Source of the DNA: Leptolyngbya sp. SIOISBB
GTDB lineage: Bacteria; Cyanobacteriota; Cyanobacteriia; Phormidesmidales; Phormidesmidaceae
DNA: 64,000 nt
Assembly (NCBI GenBank): GCA_010671905.1
Contig: JAAHII010000001.1
Coordinates: 434,001-498,000, forward strand
Direction of reading: 5' to 3'
Shown here: positions 26,035 through 34,289 of the stretch, piece by piece
Layout of the letters: each line of letters starts with the position of its first letter
Numbering within the stretch: position 1 is the stretch's first letter
Notes under the pieces: generated by a model
What the model saw: the letters and a program-made list of their open reading frames with translations, nothing else
Database searches by the model: none
Told to the model about the DNA's origin: nothing
Program-made: the position numbers and the translations under genes

Positions 26035-26988
26035 ATGATGCAAGTCCTCAAACGCTGGGGTTTAGGCGCGATCTCGCTGCTGCTAACGGTTAGCCTTTCA
26101 TTCGCCTGTAGCAGTACAGCCGATGAATCTAGCGTTACCTCTAACACAACTGACACTCGACCCGTTGAGCATGCAATGGGGGTTACCGATGTTCCTGCAG
26201 TTCCCTCACAAGTCGTGGTGCTCGACACAGCTCCTCTGGATGCAGCCATTGCCATGGATGTCATTCCGATTGGGGCCTGGATAGATGAGACATTTCCCGC
26301 CTATTTGGGGGATCGCACTGACGGCATGGTCACATTGGGTTCAGCCGGGCAGCCCAATTTAGAAAAGATTGCTCAGCTACAGCCCGATTTGATTTTGGGC
26401 AGCAAGGTCGGGGGGGAAGCGGTCTATTCACAACTTTCGCAAATTGCTCCGACGATATTGACCGAAGGGAATGGTCGAGAAGGCAACTGGCCCGAACAGC
26501 TAAAGGTTTACGGCGACGCTCTGGGCAAGCGCGATCGGGTTAATCAGCTGTTGGCTAAATATCAGCAGCAACTCGAAACTGTACGACAACAGATTGGGAC
26601 TCCAGAAGATACCGTTGTCTCGGTTGTATTTTCTTACCAAAACCACTTTGGTTTCTATAGCCATACCAGCTTTGCAGGGTCGATTTTGAAGGATGTCGGA
26701 TTTGCTCGTCCCACTATTCAAACTCAGCCAATTTCAGCGACCTATCTCAGTGTGGTGTCAAAGGAAGCCTTTCAAGACTTGGACGGAGACGTAATTTTCC
26801 TGCTGGTTAATGATGGTGAAGACACCCTTACCTACGAAGAATTTGCCCAAGATCCGCTCTTTTCTCAACTGTCTGCAGTCAAAAATGGGCAAGTCTATCC
26901 AGTGTTAACCGAGGTTTGGACTGCAGGCCGCAATATTCTAGCGGCCCAGCAGGTACTGCAAAATATCACCGATGCCCTAGCTAATTAA
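26035..26988 (+). CDS. FecB-type siderophore-binding lipoprotein 3
   Basis: About 317 residues. The signal peptide ends SLSFAC. The binding domain has RPVEHAMGVTDVPAVPSQVV, VLDTAPLDAAIAMDVIPIG, LEKIAQLQPDLILGSKVGG and LSQIAPTILTEGNGREGNWP. It starts 12 bp after receptor 3, so it is probably co-transcribed. It groups with fecB4 and fecB5 (RPVEH-MG...VP, PLDAA) although its neighbour receptor is of the receptor 1/2 type. The stop codon is part of the next class I element. Confidence 0.93.
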   Translation: MMQVLKRWGLGAISLLLTVSLSFACSSTADESSVTSNTTDTRPVEHAMGVTDVPAVPSQVVVLDTAPLDAAIAMDVIPIGAWIDETFPAYLGDRTDGMVTLGSAGQPNLEKIAQLQPDLILGSKVGGEAVYSQLSQIAPTILTEGNGREGNWPEQLKVYGDALGKRDRVNQLLAKYQQQLETVRQQIGTPEDTVVSVVFSYQNHFGFYSHTSFAGSILKDVGFARPTIQTQPISATYLSVVSKEAFQDLDGDVIFLLVNDGEDTLTYEEFAQDPLFSQLSAVKNGQVYPVLTEVWTAGRNILAAQQVLQNITDALAN

Positions 26989-27013
26989 ATGCGTTTAGGG
27001 CTCAAAATCCCTA
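26988..27013 (+). promoter_or_regulatory. Class I operator-like element, copy 5
   Basis: AAATGCGTTTAGGGCTCAAA continues with ATCCCT and starts at the fecB3 stop codon. It is nearly identical to copy 6 on the other side of the AbrB/PIN pair. Confidence 0.55.
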
Positions 27014-27030
27014 GAGGGCGATCGCGTCTA

Positions 27031-27462
27031 TTATGTCCCGGCTGATGACTCAGGAACGACTACAGATGGCTGCAGTTTCAGTCTTTGGGCGCGGCGAGCA
27101 AAGCGTTTGTCATCAAAACTCATGAGATTTTCACAATGATGACTAGCGGCAAGATGTAGAGCATCAGCCCAATCTACCCCCTGTAGATGCCATTCAACGG
27201 CATCAGCGACCCGTTCCCAATGCTCAACTGTCACGTGAGATAGACCCAGCAGATGATGAATGACACCGACAAAGTCATGGCTACCAAAGCCGTAGAAAGC
27301 CCGCAGCACCCATTCCAGCTCCAAAATGACCGTGAGCGGCACCAACACACCAGAAGATTCGGCCAAAACTTGGCGAGCCAGTGGGCGCTGCAACTGGGCT
27401 TCGGGATCGTTGGGGTCATCCACATAGAATCGCGCCAGGATGTCGGTATCAACCGCATTCAT
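27031..27462 (-). CDS. PIN-domain toxin (VapC-like)
   Basis: About 143 residues starting MNAVDTDILARFYVDD. The PIN-domain acidic residues are visible: Asp in AVDTDIL, Glu in LELEWVL, Asp in WADALHL and Asp in SFDDKRF. PIN toxins cut RNA using metal bound by these residues. The start overlaps the end of the AbrB-type antitoxin gene by 14 bp, which is the usual gene arrangement. An upstream in-frame start would add 11 residues and is less likely. The pair interrupts a siderophore cassette between fecB3 and MFS gene 2. Confidence 0.88.
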   Translation of the reverse strand: MNAVDTDILARFYVDDPNDPEAQLQRPLARQVLAESSGVLVPLTVILELEWVLRAFYGFGSHDFVGVIHHLLGLSHVTVEHWERVADAVEWHLQGVDWADALHLAASHHCENLMSFDDKRFARRAQRLKLQPSVVVPESSAGT

Positions 27463-27715
27463 GATGGTTTTCTCGCATGGCTTGGGCCACGTCAAAGTCT
27501 TGTAATCGTCTTGTCGGCGCAGGAGGACAAACCAACATGCCGAAGCCTTCGTCGATGGTCGTTATCGGTCTACTGCGCTTGACTTCAACTCGAATAGCGC
27601 TGCCTTCCAAAGTAAAGGTGAGTTGGCTGCCAGGGGTAATTCCTAACTGCTTGCGAATGGCTACTGGAATTACAACCTGGCCTTTGTCGGAGACGGTAAC
27701 AGTCGCCATCATCAT
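27449..27715 (-). CDS. AbrB-type antitoxin (SpoVT/AbrB swapped-hairpin)
   Basis: The 88-residue protein has the AbrB N-terminal fold: ATVTVSDKGQVVIPVAIRKQ, LGITPGSQLTFTLEGSAIRV. A C-terminal tail (LQDFDVAQAMREN) would bind the PIN toxin. Such antitoxins repress their own operon. Three consecutive ATG codons make the exact start uncertain by two residues. The promoter must lie in 27716-27763, next to class I element copy 6. Confidence 0.88.
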   Translation of the reverse strand: MMMATVTVSDKGQVVIPVAIRKQLGITPGSQLTFTLEGSAIRVEVKRSRPITTIDEGFGMLVCPPAPTRRLQDFDVAQAMRENHHECG

Positions 27716-27762
27716 TCGCCTCTTACTAGGTAAGACGATTGTAGGGCGATGTTTTTTGAGGA

Positions 27763-27788
27763 AATGCGTTTAGGGCTCAAAATTCCTG
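27763..27788 (+). promoter_or_regulatory. Class I operator-like element, copy 6
   Basis: AAATGCGTTTAGGGCTCAAA continues with ATTCCT. It lies 49 bp from the antitoxin start and about 195 bp before MFS gene 2. It matches copy 5 at 25 of 26 positions. Confidence 0.55.
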
Positions 27789-27847
27789 GTCAGCCATTCG
27801 AGAGTTTTCTACTGTGGCGAAGGTAACCGTCCCACATACATCGCTAG

Positions 27848-27901
27848 CTGAACGGAGTCGAAGCTACAACCCAGCCAAAGCACCCCTTCGACTCCGCTCA
27901 G
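27848..27901. repeat. Palindromic element (CTGAACGGAGTCGAAG type)
   Basis: CTGAACGGAGTCGAAG (27848-27863) pairs with CTTCGACTCCGCTCAG (27886-27901) with one mismatch, leaving a 22-base loop. It lies between class I element copy 6 and MFS gene 2. Confidence 0.7.
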
Positions 27902-27959
27902 GGGACGGCGTCTTAGGGGTCCACAGCCCACTGTAAACGCCCTTGACTGAGCCTTTTCG

Positions 27960-29243
27960 ATGCGCACATTTACTCTGATTTGGTTTGGTCAACTGGTCTC
28001 TGCCATTGGCAGCCGCATGACCTTTTTTGCCCTAACGCTCTGGGCCTGGGAAGCCACCGGTTCCGCGACGGCCCTAGCCTTGGTGGGGGTGTTTTTTCAA
28101 CTCCCGCAAATTCCGACCACCCTGTTTGCTGGGGTGATTGTCGATCGCCTCAACCGCAAAACGCTGATGTTGTTAGGGGATGCCACGACGGCGATCGCCA
28201 CCCTGATGATCGGCGGCCTCTACCTCACCCAGCAACTGGCGATCTGGCACTTGTACTTGGTGGCCATGCTAGCTGGGAGCTTCAGCCAGATTCAGATGTT
28301 GGCCTATCAAGCCTCCCTGTCTTTACTGGTGCCTCAGCAGCAGTACACTCGCGCCGCCAGTATGGGGGCGATCGTTCACTACGGTTCGCAGATTTTCGCC
28401 CCCGCCCTAGCCGGTCTTTTGTATCCCGTCATTCAGCTATCCGGCATTGTGGGCATTGACTTGGCGACCTTTGCGATCGCGTTCATCACGCTGCTACTGG
28501 CCCCCATTCCCCAGCCGGCAAAAGCCCCATCGCAGTCAGAGCATTGGACTCGGCAGCTCACATTTGGCTTTCGCCATATCTGGCAGCAGCCCCAGCTCAA
28601 AGCGCTTCTCTTTTTCACCCTGATGTTTGTGTTTGCCCACGATTTGGGGTCTGCCCTGTATCAACCCATGATCTTGGCGCGGACCAGCGGCAGTGCTCAA
28701 GCCCTCGCGAGCGTTTCGGCGGCGGCTGGTGTGGGTGGAGTCGCTGGAGCAGTGATAGTGAGTCTTTGGGGTGGTCCTAAGCGTCGGGTTTTGGGCCTAC
28801 TAATTGGATATATGGGGGCGGGTCTGAGCAAACTGGTCTTTGGCTTAGGGCGATCGCTCACGGTTTGGGTACCAGCCCAAGTCTGCTCATCGCTCAACTT
28901 TCCCCTATTGGGCAGCTGCCGCAGTGCGATTTGGATGGCCCACGTTGCGCCAGATATTCAGGGAAGAGTCTTTGCGGCCAATTCTCTCGTGACGCAGATC
29001 GCCAGCATTTTGGCCACCGGGCTAGCAGGGCCACTAGCAGACCACCTGTTTGAGCCACTCATGATGTCCAATGGTGGATTGGCCGATTGGCTCAGTCCTC
29101 TATTTGGCAGGGGTGCGGGTGCTGGCATGGCGGTACTCTATACCGGTGCGGCGATCGCCATGGTGTTGACGGGCATCGGCGGCTTTTTCATCTCCAACCT
29201 GAGGACGATGGAAGTCAGTCCTAATATTGGGAATAATTCTTAA
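27960..29243 (+). CDS. MFS transporter 2, probable siderophore exporter
   Basis: The 427-residue protein has about 12 membrane helices and the MFS motif GVIVDRLNRKTLMLLGDA. It is a clear paralogue of MFS gene 1 (shared start, and shared APDIQGRVFAAN and GPLADHLFEP segments). It probably exports a siderophore or related compound. It sits before regulator 4, so it may belong to cassette 3, with the AbrB/PIN pair as a later insertion. Bases resembling its 3' end recur in the fossil near 39.1 kb. Confidence 0.85.
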   Translation: MRTFTLIWFGQLVSAIGSRMTFFALTLWAWEATGSATALALVGVFFQLPQIPTTLFAGVIVDRLNRKTLMLLGDATTAIATLMIGGLYLTQQLAIWHLYLVAMLAGSFSQIQMLAYQASLSLLVPQQQYTRAASMGAIVHYGSQIFAPALAGLLYPVIQLSGIVGIDLATFAIAFITLLLAPIPQPAKAPSQSEHWTRQLTFGFRHIWQQPQLKALLFFTLMFVFAHDLGSALYQPMILARTSGSAQALASVSAAAGVGGVAGAVIVSLWGGPKRRVLGLLIGYMGAGLSKLVFGLGRSLTVWVPAQVCSSLNFPLLGSCRSAIWMAHVAPDIQGRVFAANSLVTQIASILATGLAGPLADHLFEPLMMSNGGLADWLSPLFGRGAGAGMAVLYTGAAIAMVLTGIGGFFISNLRTMEVSPNIGNNS

Positions 29244-29248
29244 TAATG
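29225..29248. promoter_or_regulatory. Fur-box-like site before regulator 4
   Basis: TATTGGGAATAATTCTTAAT continues with AATG. It overlaps the end of MFS gene 2, about 35 bp before the regulator 4 start, and is very similar to the site before regulator 5. Confidence 0.5.
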
Positions 29249-29282
29249 CAATACTGGGACAACGATTTGTAGCTACGTCCAG

Positions 29283-30272
29283 ATGGCAAAGGTCTTAACA
29301 AGTACTGAAGTTGAAGAGGTCATGGCAGAATGCCGGGCCAATGGTGATGTTTTGGAGTATACAGAAGGCCCAGAATCTTTTTGCCAAATACCGTCGCCGT
29401 TAGGTTGGGGATATGGGCGTCACCTGCAATTGCGCCCTGGCCTCTGGCTTACAGTGGGTGATTATCAAAAGCGCCAAGTCCACGTCTATAAGGGGCCGCA
29501 TCGACAGATCATGCCCCTAACCCTAGTGTTTTATCTGTCCGGTGGGATGCGGGTAGATAATTCGGGGCTCACCACACCCCAGGAAGAAGTTGCGGGCAAA
29601 AGTTATCTACACTGCCTGCCGAATACCTTTGAAACAGAAGAATATCCAGCTGCCCAGCATACTTGTGCCATTTGGATTCGGATTTTGCCTGAGCTGATAC
29701 CAATGTTGAACGATCGCATCGATGAACTGCCAACCCGCCTCAGGCAGGCGATCGAACAGCCAAAGCAAGCATCCCTCTACTATCCCACTCCGATTACCCC
29801 AGCCCAGCAGCACGTCTTGCAGCAGATCTTACAGTGGCCCTATCAAGGCATCACGCGCCAGCTCTATCTTGAAGGTAAAGTCCTGGAGCTGCTGGCGCTG
29901 CATTTTGATCAAATGCTGGCTCCGAGTGCGCGCAAAGCTCTGATTACCCGAGATATTGACCGGATTTATCAGGCCCGCGATATTTTAATTCAAAACATGA
30001 CCCACCCGCCCTCTTTATCCGAGCTAGCCAAACAAGTTCAGCTCAACGAGCGCAAACTCAAAGAAGGGTTTCATCAGGTTTTCAACACGACTGTCTTTGG
30101 CTATTTGCATAACCATCGGATGGAGCAAGCTCGATATCTGCTGCAAACCGGACAGCTCAACATTCAAGAAACGGCTCGCTGGGTAGGATATGCCAGCCGC
30201 AGTTCCTTTGTCGTGGCCTTTAAGAAAAAGTTTCAGGCGGTGCCGAGCCAGTATCTCAAAGGGACTGGCTAA
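29283..30272 (+). CDS. AraC/PchR-type regulator 4 (class II)
   Basis: The 329-residue protein has an N-terminal effector domain (HLQLRPGLWLTVGDYQKRQV, LTLVFYLSGGMRV, AAQHTCAIWIRILPEL) and the middle segment WPYQGITRQLYLEGKVLELL. The HTH domain is at about 235-325 (LAKQVQLNERKLKEGFHQVF, TTVFGYLHNHRM, VGYASRSSFVVAFKKKFQAV). It is highly similar to regulator 5. The recognition helix NERKLKEGF marks it as class II, and class II repeats follow directly. Its probable target is receptor 4. Confidence 0.92.
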   Translation: MAKVLTSTEVEEVMAECRANGDVLEYTEGPESFCQIPSPLGWGYGRHLQLRPGLWLTVGDYQKRQVHVYKGPHRQIMPLTLVFYLSGGMRVDNSGLTTPQEEVAGKSYLHCLPNTFETEEYPAAQHTCAIWIRILPELIPMLNDRIDELPTRLRQAIEQPKQASLYYPTPITPAQQHVLQQILQWPYQGITRQLYLEGKVLELLALHFDQMLAPSARKALITRDIDRIYQARDILIQNMTHPPSLSELAKQVQLNERKLKEGFHQVFNTTVFGYLHNHRMEQARYLLQTGQLNIQETARWVGYASRSSFVVAFKKKFQAVPSQYLKGTG

Positions 30273-30287
30273 ACGAAACGGTGAGAG

Positions 30288-30330
30288 AAAGTCCCGCAAG
30301 GAAACAGAATAGTTCTGCTAAAGAACACAC
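30288..30330 (+). promoter_or_regulatory. Class II operator: direct repeats, 21 bp apart
   Basis: AAAGTCCCGCAAGGAAACAG is followed by AATAGTTCTGCTAAAGAACA. The GTCCC (30291) and GTTCT (30312) starts are 21 bp apart. It lies directly after regulator 4. Further on, 30362-30384 (ATTGAGACCAATTCTTAAAT) resembles the equivalent region before receptor 5. Confidence 0.55.
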
Positions 30331-30486
30331 CTCGCTTAATCTCAGCCCATAAACCTCGTAGTATTGAGACCAATTCTTAAATAAGAGGCCCGCTTGAACA
30401 AGCTGAGGCGCTTTGATGAATACCCCGTTGGACTGACCTCGTTCCCAGGACCGGGTTGCTCCAGAAAAGTTTAGGTGTGAGGAAGC

Positions 30487-33264
30487 ATGACAATTCAGAT
30501 TAAGCTGGTTGGCTACAGTGCGTTAGCCAGTCTTGTTTTGGCTGGAATCCAGTATCCCGCCGAGGCCCAAGTCTCAGCCTTAGCGGCTCAATCAGGAGAC
30601 CCAGAGCCTGCCACAACGGCGGCGATCGCGGATGACAGCCCGACTCTGACACTTCGGCCCCCGCTAACCCTCACATCTGCAGGCCGCCAAGCTACCGAGG
30701 CTGTCTCCGTTGTTGAGCAAACCGTCCCCCAACTCGAAGACATGGCGGTGGATGCTGCTGCTCTAGTTGATGTGTCGATCGCACCGTCAAAGTTGCCCAC
30801 TGTTGAGCAAACCGCTCAGGGAGAAACAGCCGTCATTACCGATGTACAGATTAGTCAAACCCCTGAAGGACTTAGCCTGGTTTTAGTCTCTGAGCAGCCG
30901 CTATCCGCTAGTCCGGCCCAGATATCGGGCAATGCGGTGGTGACGGAAATTGCCAATGCCACGCTGGAGTTGATGGATGAAGCCGCTGCCCAGCAGTTTG
31001 CCCCGGCGGCGGGCATCGCCCTGGTGCAGGTATCAACGCTGGCGAATGGCAATGTGCAGGTGGCGATTACGGGAACGGATGCGCCCCCGGAGATTCAGGT
31101 GAGTGGGGACGCAGGCCGTGGGGTCTTTACGGTGGTGCCAGGTGTTGCAGTAGCACCAGCCGCAGACCCAGATGCCATTCAAGTGGTGGTAACGGCAACG
31201 CGGACGGAAGAAAATATCTTAGACGTGCCGCGATCGGTGACGGTGATTGAGCGCGAGCAAATCGAGCAGCAGCTCTCTTTGACCAACAACTTGACCGATC
31301 TCTTGGGTAAGTTGGTGCCCGGCTTAGCCCCACCATCTTTTACAAACTCGACCTCTGAGCTGGAATTACGGGGCCGCCCCATTGTGGTGTTGATTGATGG
31401 CGTTCCTCAAACTCCCAACAGCAACGGCAACGCGGCGGATTTAAGAATCATTGACCCGGCTTTGGTCGAGCGGATTGAGGTGCTGCGAGGGCCGAGTGCG
31501 ATTTATGGTGATGGCGGCACGGGTGGCATTATCAACATCATTACGCGAGCGCCTGCCGAAGAGACGGTGGTTTACACCTTGAGTGCCGGGGTGGATACGA
31601 GCCTAACTTCCTTTGGTGGCGACAGCGTGGGCTACAACGCGCAACTAGGGGCTTCTGGTACGGATGGCCCCGTCGAAGGGTTATTTTCACTATCTTACGA
31701 TGTGGTGAATAGTCAGTATGATGCCGAGGGCGATCGCATCATTCCCACCAACGTCAGCGACACGAGTCGTCTAGGAGTGCTGGCTAAACTGGCCTATAAC
31801 TTTGATGAGCAGCAGCGGGTAGGACTCACCTACAGCTTTTATCGCGATCGCTTAGACACCGAATTCATCCCCGATGAAGCCATCACCCAGATTCCGGGGT
31901 TGCAAAAGGGGCGCGCCTTGCGGGTCGGTTCCTTCGATTATGAAGATGAGCCGCAACAGACCAATCAGGTGGTCAACCTGACGTATCGTCATGGCGATTT
32001 ACTCGGGTCTGCGCTTGACGTGCAGCTTTACTATCGCGATCGCGAATTGATTCAGCGCTTTACCGATCTGCGACTGAGCCCGCTTAGTGCGCTGCCGATC
32101 CTCGATCCGTTTCCCGATGTTTGGCAAACTGGGCTGGACTCCACCGAGTGGGGGGGCCGCCTGCAGGTAGATACGTCCTTGGGCAACGCAGCCAGCCTAC
32201 TGTGGGGCGTCGATTATTCTAATGAACGCAACAATCGGCCACTCCGGGTTTCCGACAATGCGGCCTTTGATGCCAATCAAGAACTCAACATCATTGATGA
32301 AACCTTAACCCAGGGGGGACCTTACACCCTAGAGAGTGTGGGCCTGTTTACCCAAGGGCGTTGGGACATTACCGAGCAGTGGCAAATCAGTGGCGGCATT
32401 CGTTACGAAAATATCGATGTAGCGGTCGACGATTATCGCCTGGCTTTTGTCACCACCCCCAATCTACCCCGTGAGCGACAGGGCGGCGAGAACAGTTTTG
32501 ATGATGTGGCATTTAATGCCGGGGTGATCTATCGCCCCATTCCCGAGGTGGGTCTGTTTGCCAACTTTTCCCAAGGCTTTTCGATTCCGGATGTGGGGGG
32601 CGTGTTGGGGGCAGTCAATTCCACTTTTGATATCAGCAACGATTTGCTGCTGGAACCGCAAAAAGTGGACAACTACGAAGTGGGCATTCGCGCCGACTTG
32701 GGTCAGGTTCAACTGACGCTAACGGGCTTTTACAACGAATCGGAGTTGGGCAACAGCCTGGTCTTTGATGGCAACGGTTTAGTGACGCTCGTGCGCGCGC
32801 CCCAACGCAACTATGGGGTAGAAGCTACTGCCGACTGGCAACCGAGCGATACCTGGCGTTTGGGCGGTTTGTTTAGTTGGAACGAGGGTGAAAATGACGT
32901 GGATGATGATGGTGATTTTGACCCGCTAAGTAGTTTAGATGTGCAACCTTTCAAAGTCGGACTGTATGTGGAGAATGACACCACCCCCGGCTGGACAAAT
33001 CGCCTGGAACTGCTTGGAGTGGGCGGGCGCGATCGCGCCTTTGATGACGGTGTTGATGACTTCACGGTGGATGGCTACATCACTTTAGACTTTCTCAGCA
33101 GCCTACAAGTCGGCGATGGAAAACTGACGCTCGGCATCAGCAATTTGTTGAACAACCAATACTTGCCTGCGGCCACCCAAGTGCTGGCGTCACCGGGGGT
33201 CGAGGCCCGGCGAGCAGCGGCACCGGGTGCCACCCTCAGTTTGCGCTACTCCATTGATTTTTAA
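30487..33264 (+). CDS. TonB-dependent receptor 4 (Cir/IutA-like, AMIN domain)
   Basis: The 925-residue receptor has a signal peptide (GYSALASLVLAGIQYPAEA). An AMIN domain follows at about 118-220 (VQISQTPEGLSLVLVSEQPL, SGNAVVTEIANATLELM, VQVAITGTDAPPEIQV), then IQVVVTATRTEENILDVPRS as TonB box and plug start. Plug signatures are ELRGRPIVVLIDGVPQTPNS, IERIEVLRGPSAIYGDG-type residues and GGIINIIT. The barrel ends LSLRYSIDF. It differs from receptors 1-3 and resembles the schizokinen/aerobactin receptor type more than the FhuA type. The substrate is inferred only. The leader GTGTGAGGAAGC precedes the start. Confidence 0.94.
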   Translation: MTIQIKLVGYSALASLVLAGIQYPAEAQVSALAAQSGDPEPATTAAIADDSPTLTLRPPLTLTSAGRQATEAVSVVEQTVPQLEDMAVDAAALVDVSIAPSKLPTVEQTAQGETAVITDVQISQTPEGLSLVLVSEQPLSASPAQISGNAVVTEIANATLELMDEAAAQQFAPAAGIALVQVSTLANGNVQVAITGTDAPPEIQVSGDAGRGVFTVVPGVAVAPAADPDAIQVVVTATRTEENILDVPRSVTVIEREQIEQQLSLTNNLTDLLGKLVPGLAPPSFTNSTSELELRGRPIVVLIDGVPQTPNSNGNAADLRIIDPALVERIEVLRGPSAIYGDGGTGGIINIITRAPAEETVVYTLSAGVDTSLTSFGGDSVGYNAQLGASGTDGPVEGLFSLSYDVVNSQYDAEGDRIIPTNVSDTSRLGVLAKLAYNFDEQQRVGLTYSFYRDRLDTEFIPDEAITQIPGLQKGRALRVGSFDYEDEPQQTNQVVNLTYRHGDLLGSALDVQLYYRDRELIQRFTDLRLSPLSALPILDPFPDVWQTGLDSTEWGGRLQVDTSLGNAASLLWGVDYSNERNNRPLRVSDNAAFDANQELNIIDETLTQGGPYTLESVGLFTQGRWDITEQWQISGGIRYENIDVAVDDYRLAFVTTPNLPRERQGGENSFDDVAFNAGVIYRPIPEVGLFANFSQGFSIPDVGGVLGAVNSTFDISNDLLLEPQKVDNYEVGIRADLGQVQLTLTGFYNESELGNSLVFDGNGLVTLVRAPQRNYGVEATADWQPSDTWRLGGLFSWNEGENDVDDDGDFDPLSSLDVQPFKVGLYVENDTTPGWTNRLELLGVGGRDRAFDDGVDDFTVDGYITLDFLSSLQVGDGKLTLGISNLLNNQYLPAATQVLASPGVEARRAAAPGATLSLRYSIDF

Positions 33265-33268
33265 TCCG

Positions 33269-34204
33269 ATGACTCACGCTATTTACACACGGACGCTGGG
33301 CTTGATCGGTGGATTGTTGTTAGCCAGTTGTCAGCCCCAATCTGTAGCCCCGCCCGTCATCGATCCGACAGTACCGACTCGGCCCGTCGAGCACGTTATG
33401 GGCACGACCCAAGTACCGCGATCGCCCGAACGGGTCGTGGTGATTGATACAACTCCGCTAGATGCCGCCCTGGCGTTGGGAATTCAGCCGGTGGGCACCA
33501 TTCGCTATGGGGCACCGCCCGGCTATCTGGAGGATGCGGTTCAGGACATTGAAGTCGTGGGCGAATACAATCAGCCCAACCTAGAAACGATTTTGCGGCT
33601 GGAACCGGATCTGATTTTGGGCGCCAAAAGCATTTCAGAACGGCTGTATCCACGACTGTCTCAAATTGCCCCCACGGTTTTTATCCAGGGGTTCGGTCGC
33701 AATTGGGACTGGAAAAATAACTTTCGCATCTTTGCGGAGGCGCTCGGACGAGCGGAGCAGGCTGAGGTGCTCTTAGCCGATTATCAACAGCAGTTGCTTG
33801 AACTCAAGTCATCTCTCGATCCGCCGCCGGAGACCATCACCGTATCGGTAGTCTCGTCCACCCCCAGAGGATTGGTCGGCAGCACACCCAAAAGCTTTTC
33901 GGGCTCGATTCTCCAAGAGTTGGGGTTTGCCCGTAATGCCACTCAAGGGATCGACGACGAATCTTTCGTCAGGCTCTCCCGTGAAGATTTAGCTGGCCCC
34001 GACGGCGATGTGATTTTCTTGATTCACACTGCGGCCTGGAGAAATGCTTCTAAAGAGGAGTTTGTGAATGATCGGTTATGGTCACAGCTGGAGGCCGTGC
34101 AGCAAGGTGCAGTTTGTGAAGTGGCGGGCGATGTCTGGAGTTCCGGGCGCAGCATTCTGGCCGCCCAGCAGATTTTGGCAGATATTGAGCAGTGTCTAAA
34201 CTGA
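33269..34204 (+). CDS. FecB-type siderophore-binding lipoprotein 4
   Basis: About 311 residues with lipobox LLLASC. The binding domain has RPVEHVMGTTQVPRSPERVV, VIDTTPLDAALALGIQPVG, LETILRLEPDLILGAKSIS and LSQIAPTVFIQGFGRNWDW. It starts 4 bp after receptor 4, so it is on the same transcript. It is closest to fecB5. It should supply a FecCD permease, but none is encoded nearby except the pair at 6.8-9.0 kb. Confidence 0.93.
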   Translation: MTHAIYTRTLGLIGGLLLASCQPQSVAPPVIDPTVPTRPVEHVMGTTQVPRSPERVVVIDTTPLDAALALGIQPVGTIRYGAPPGYLEDAVQDIEVVGEYNQPNLETILRLEPDLILGAKSISERLYPRLSQIAPTVFIQGFGRNWDWKNNFRIFAEALGRAEQAEVLLADYQQQLLELKSSLDPPPETITVSVVSSTPRGLVGSTPKSFSGSILQELGFARNATQGIDDESFVRLSREDLAGPDGDVIFLIHTAAWRNASKEEFVNDRLWSQLEAVQQGAVCEVAGDVWSSGRSILAAQQILADIEQCLN

Positions 34205-34229
34205 GGAAAACAAGCGCACACGGCAGTAA

Positions 34230-34253
34230 TATTGAGAATTATTCCTAGCAATG
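34230..34253. promoter_or_regulatory. Fur-box-like site before regulator 5
   Basis: TATTGAGAATTATTCCTAGC continues with AATG, about 37 bp before the start. It aligns with the site before regulator 4, including the following CAATACT bases. Confidence 0.55.
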
Positions 34254-34289
34254 CAATACTTGACCAACATGTTCTAAAGCAAGGGCTGC

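Noticed and set aside
5376-27788. Class I elements as transcription terminators
   Set aside because: They have no consistent stem and no T-run. The invariant part is a fixed sequence, ATGCGTTT, rather than a paired structure.
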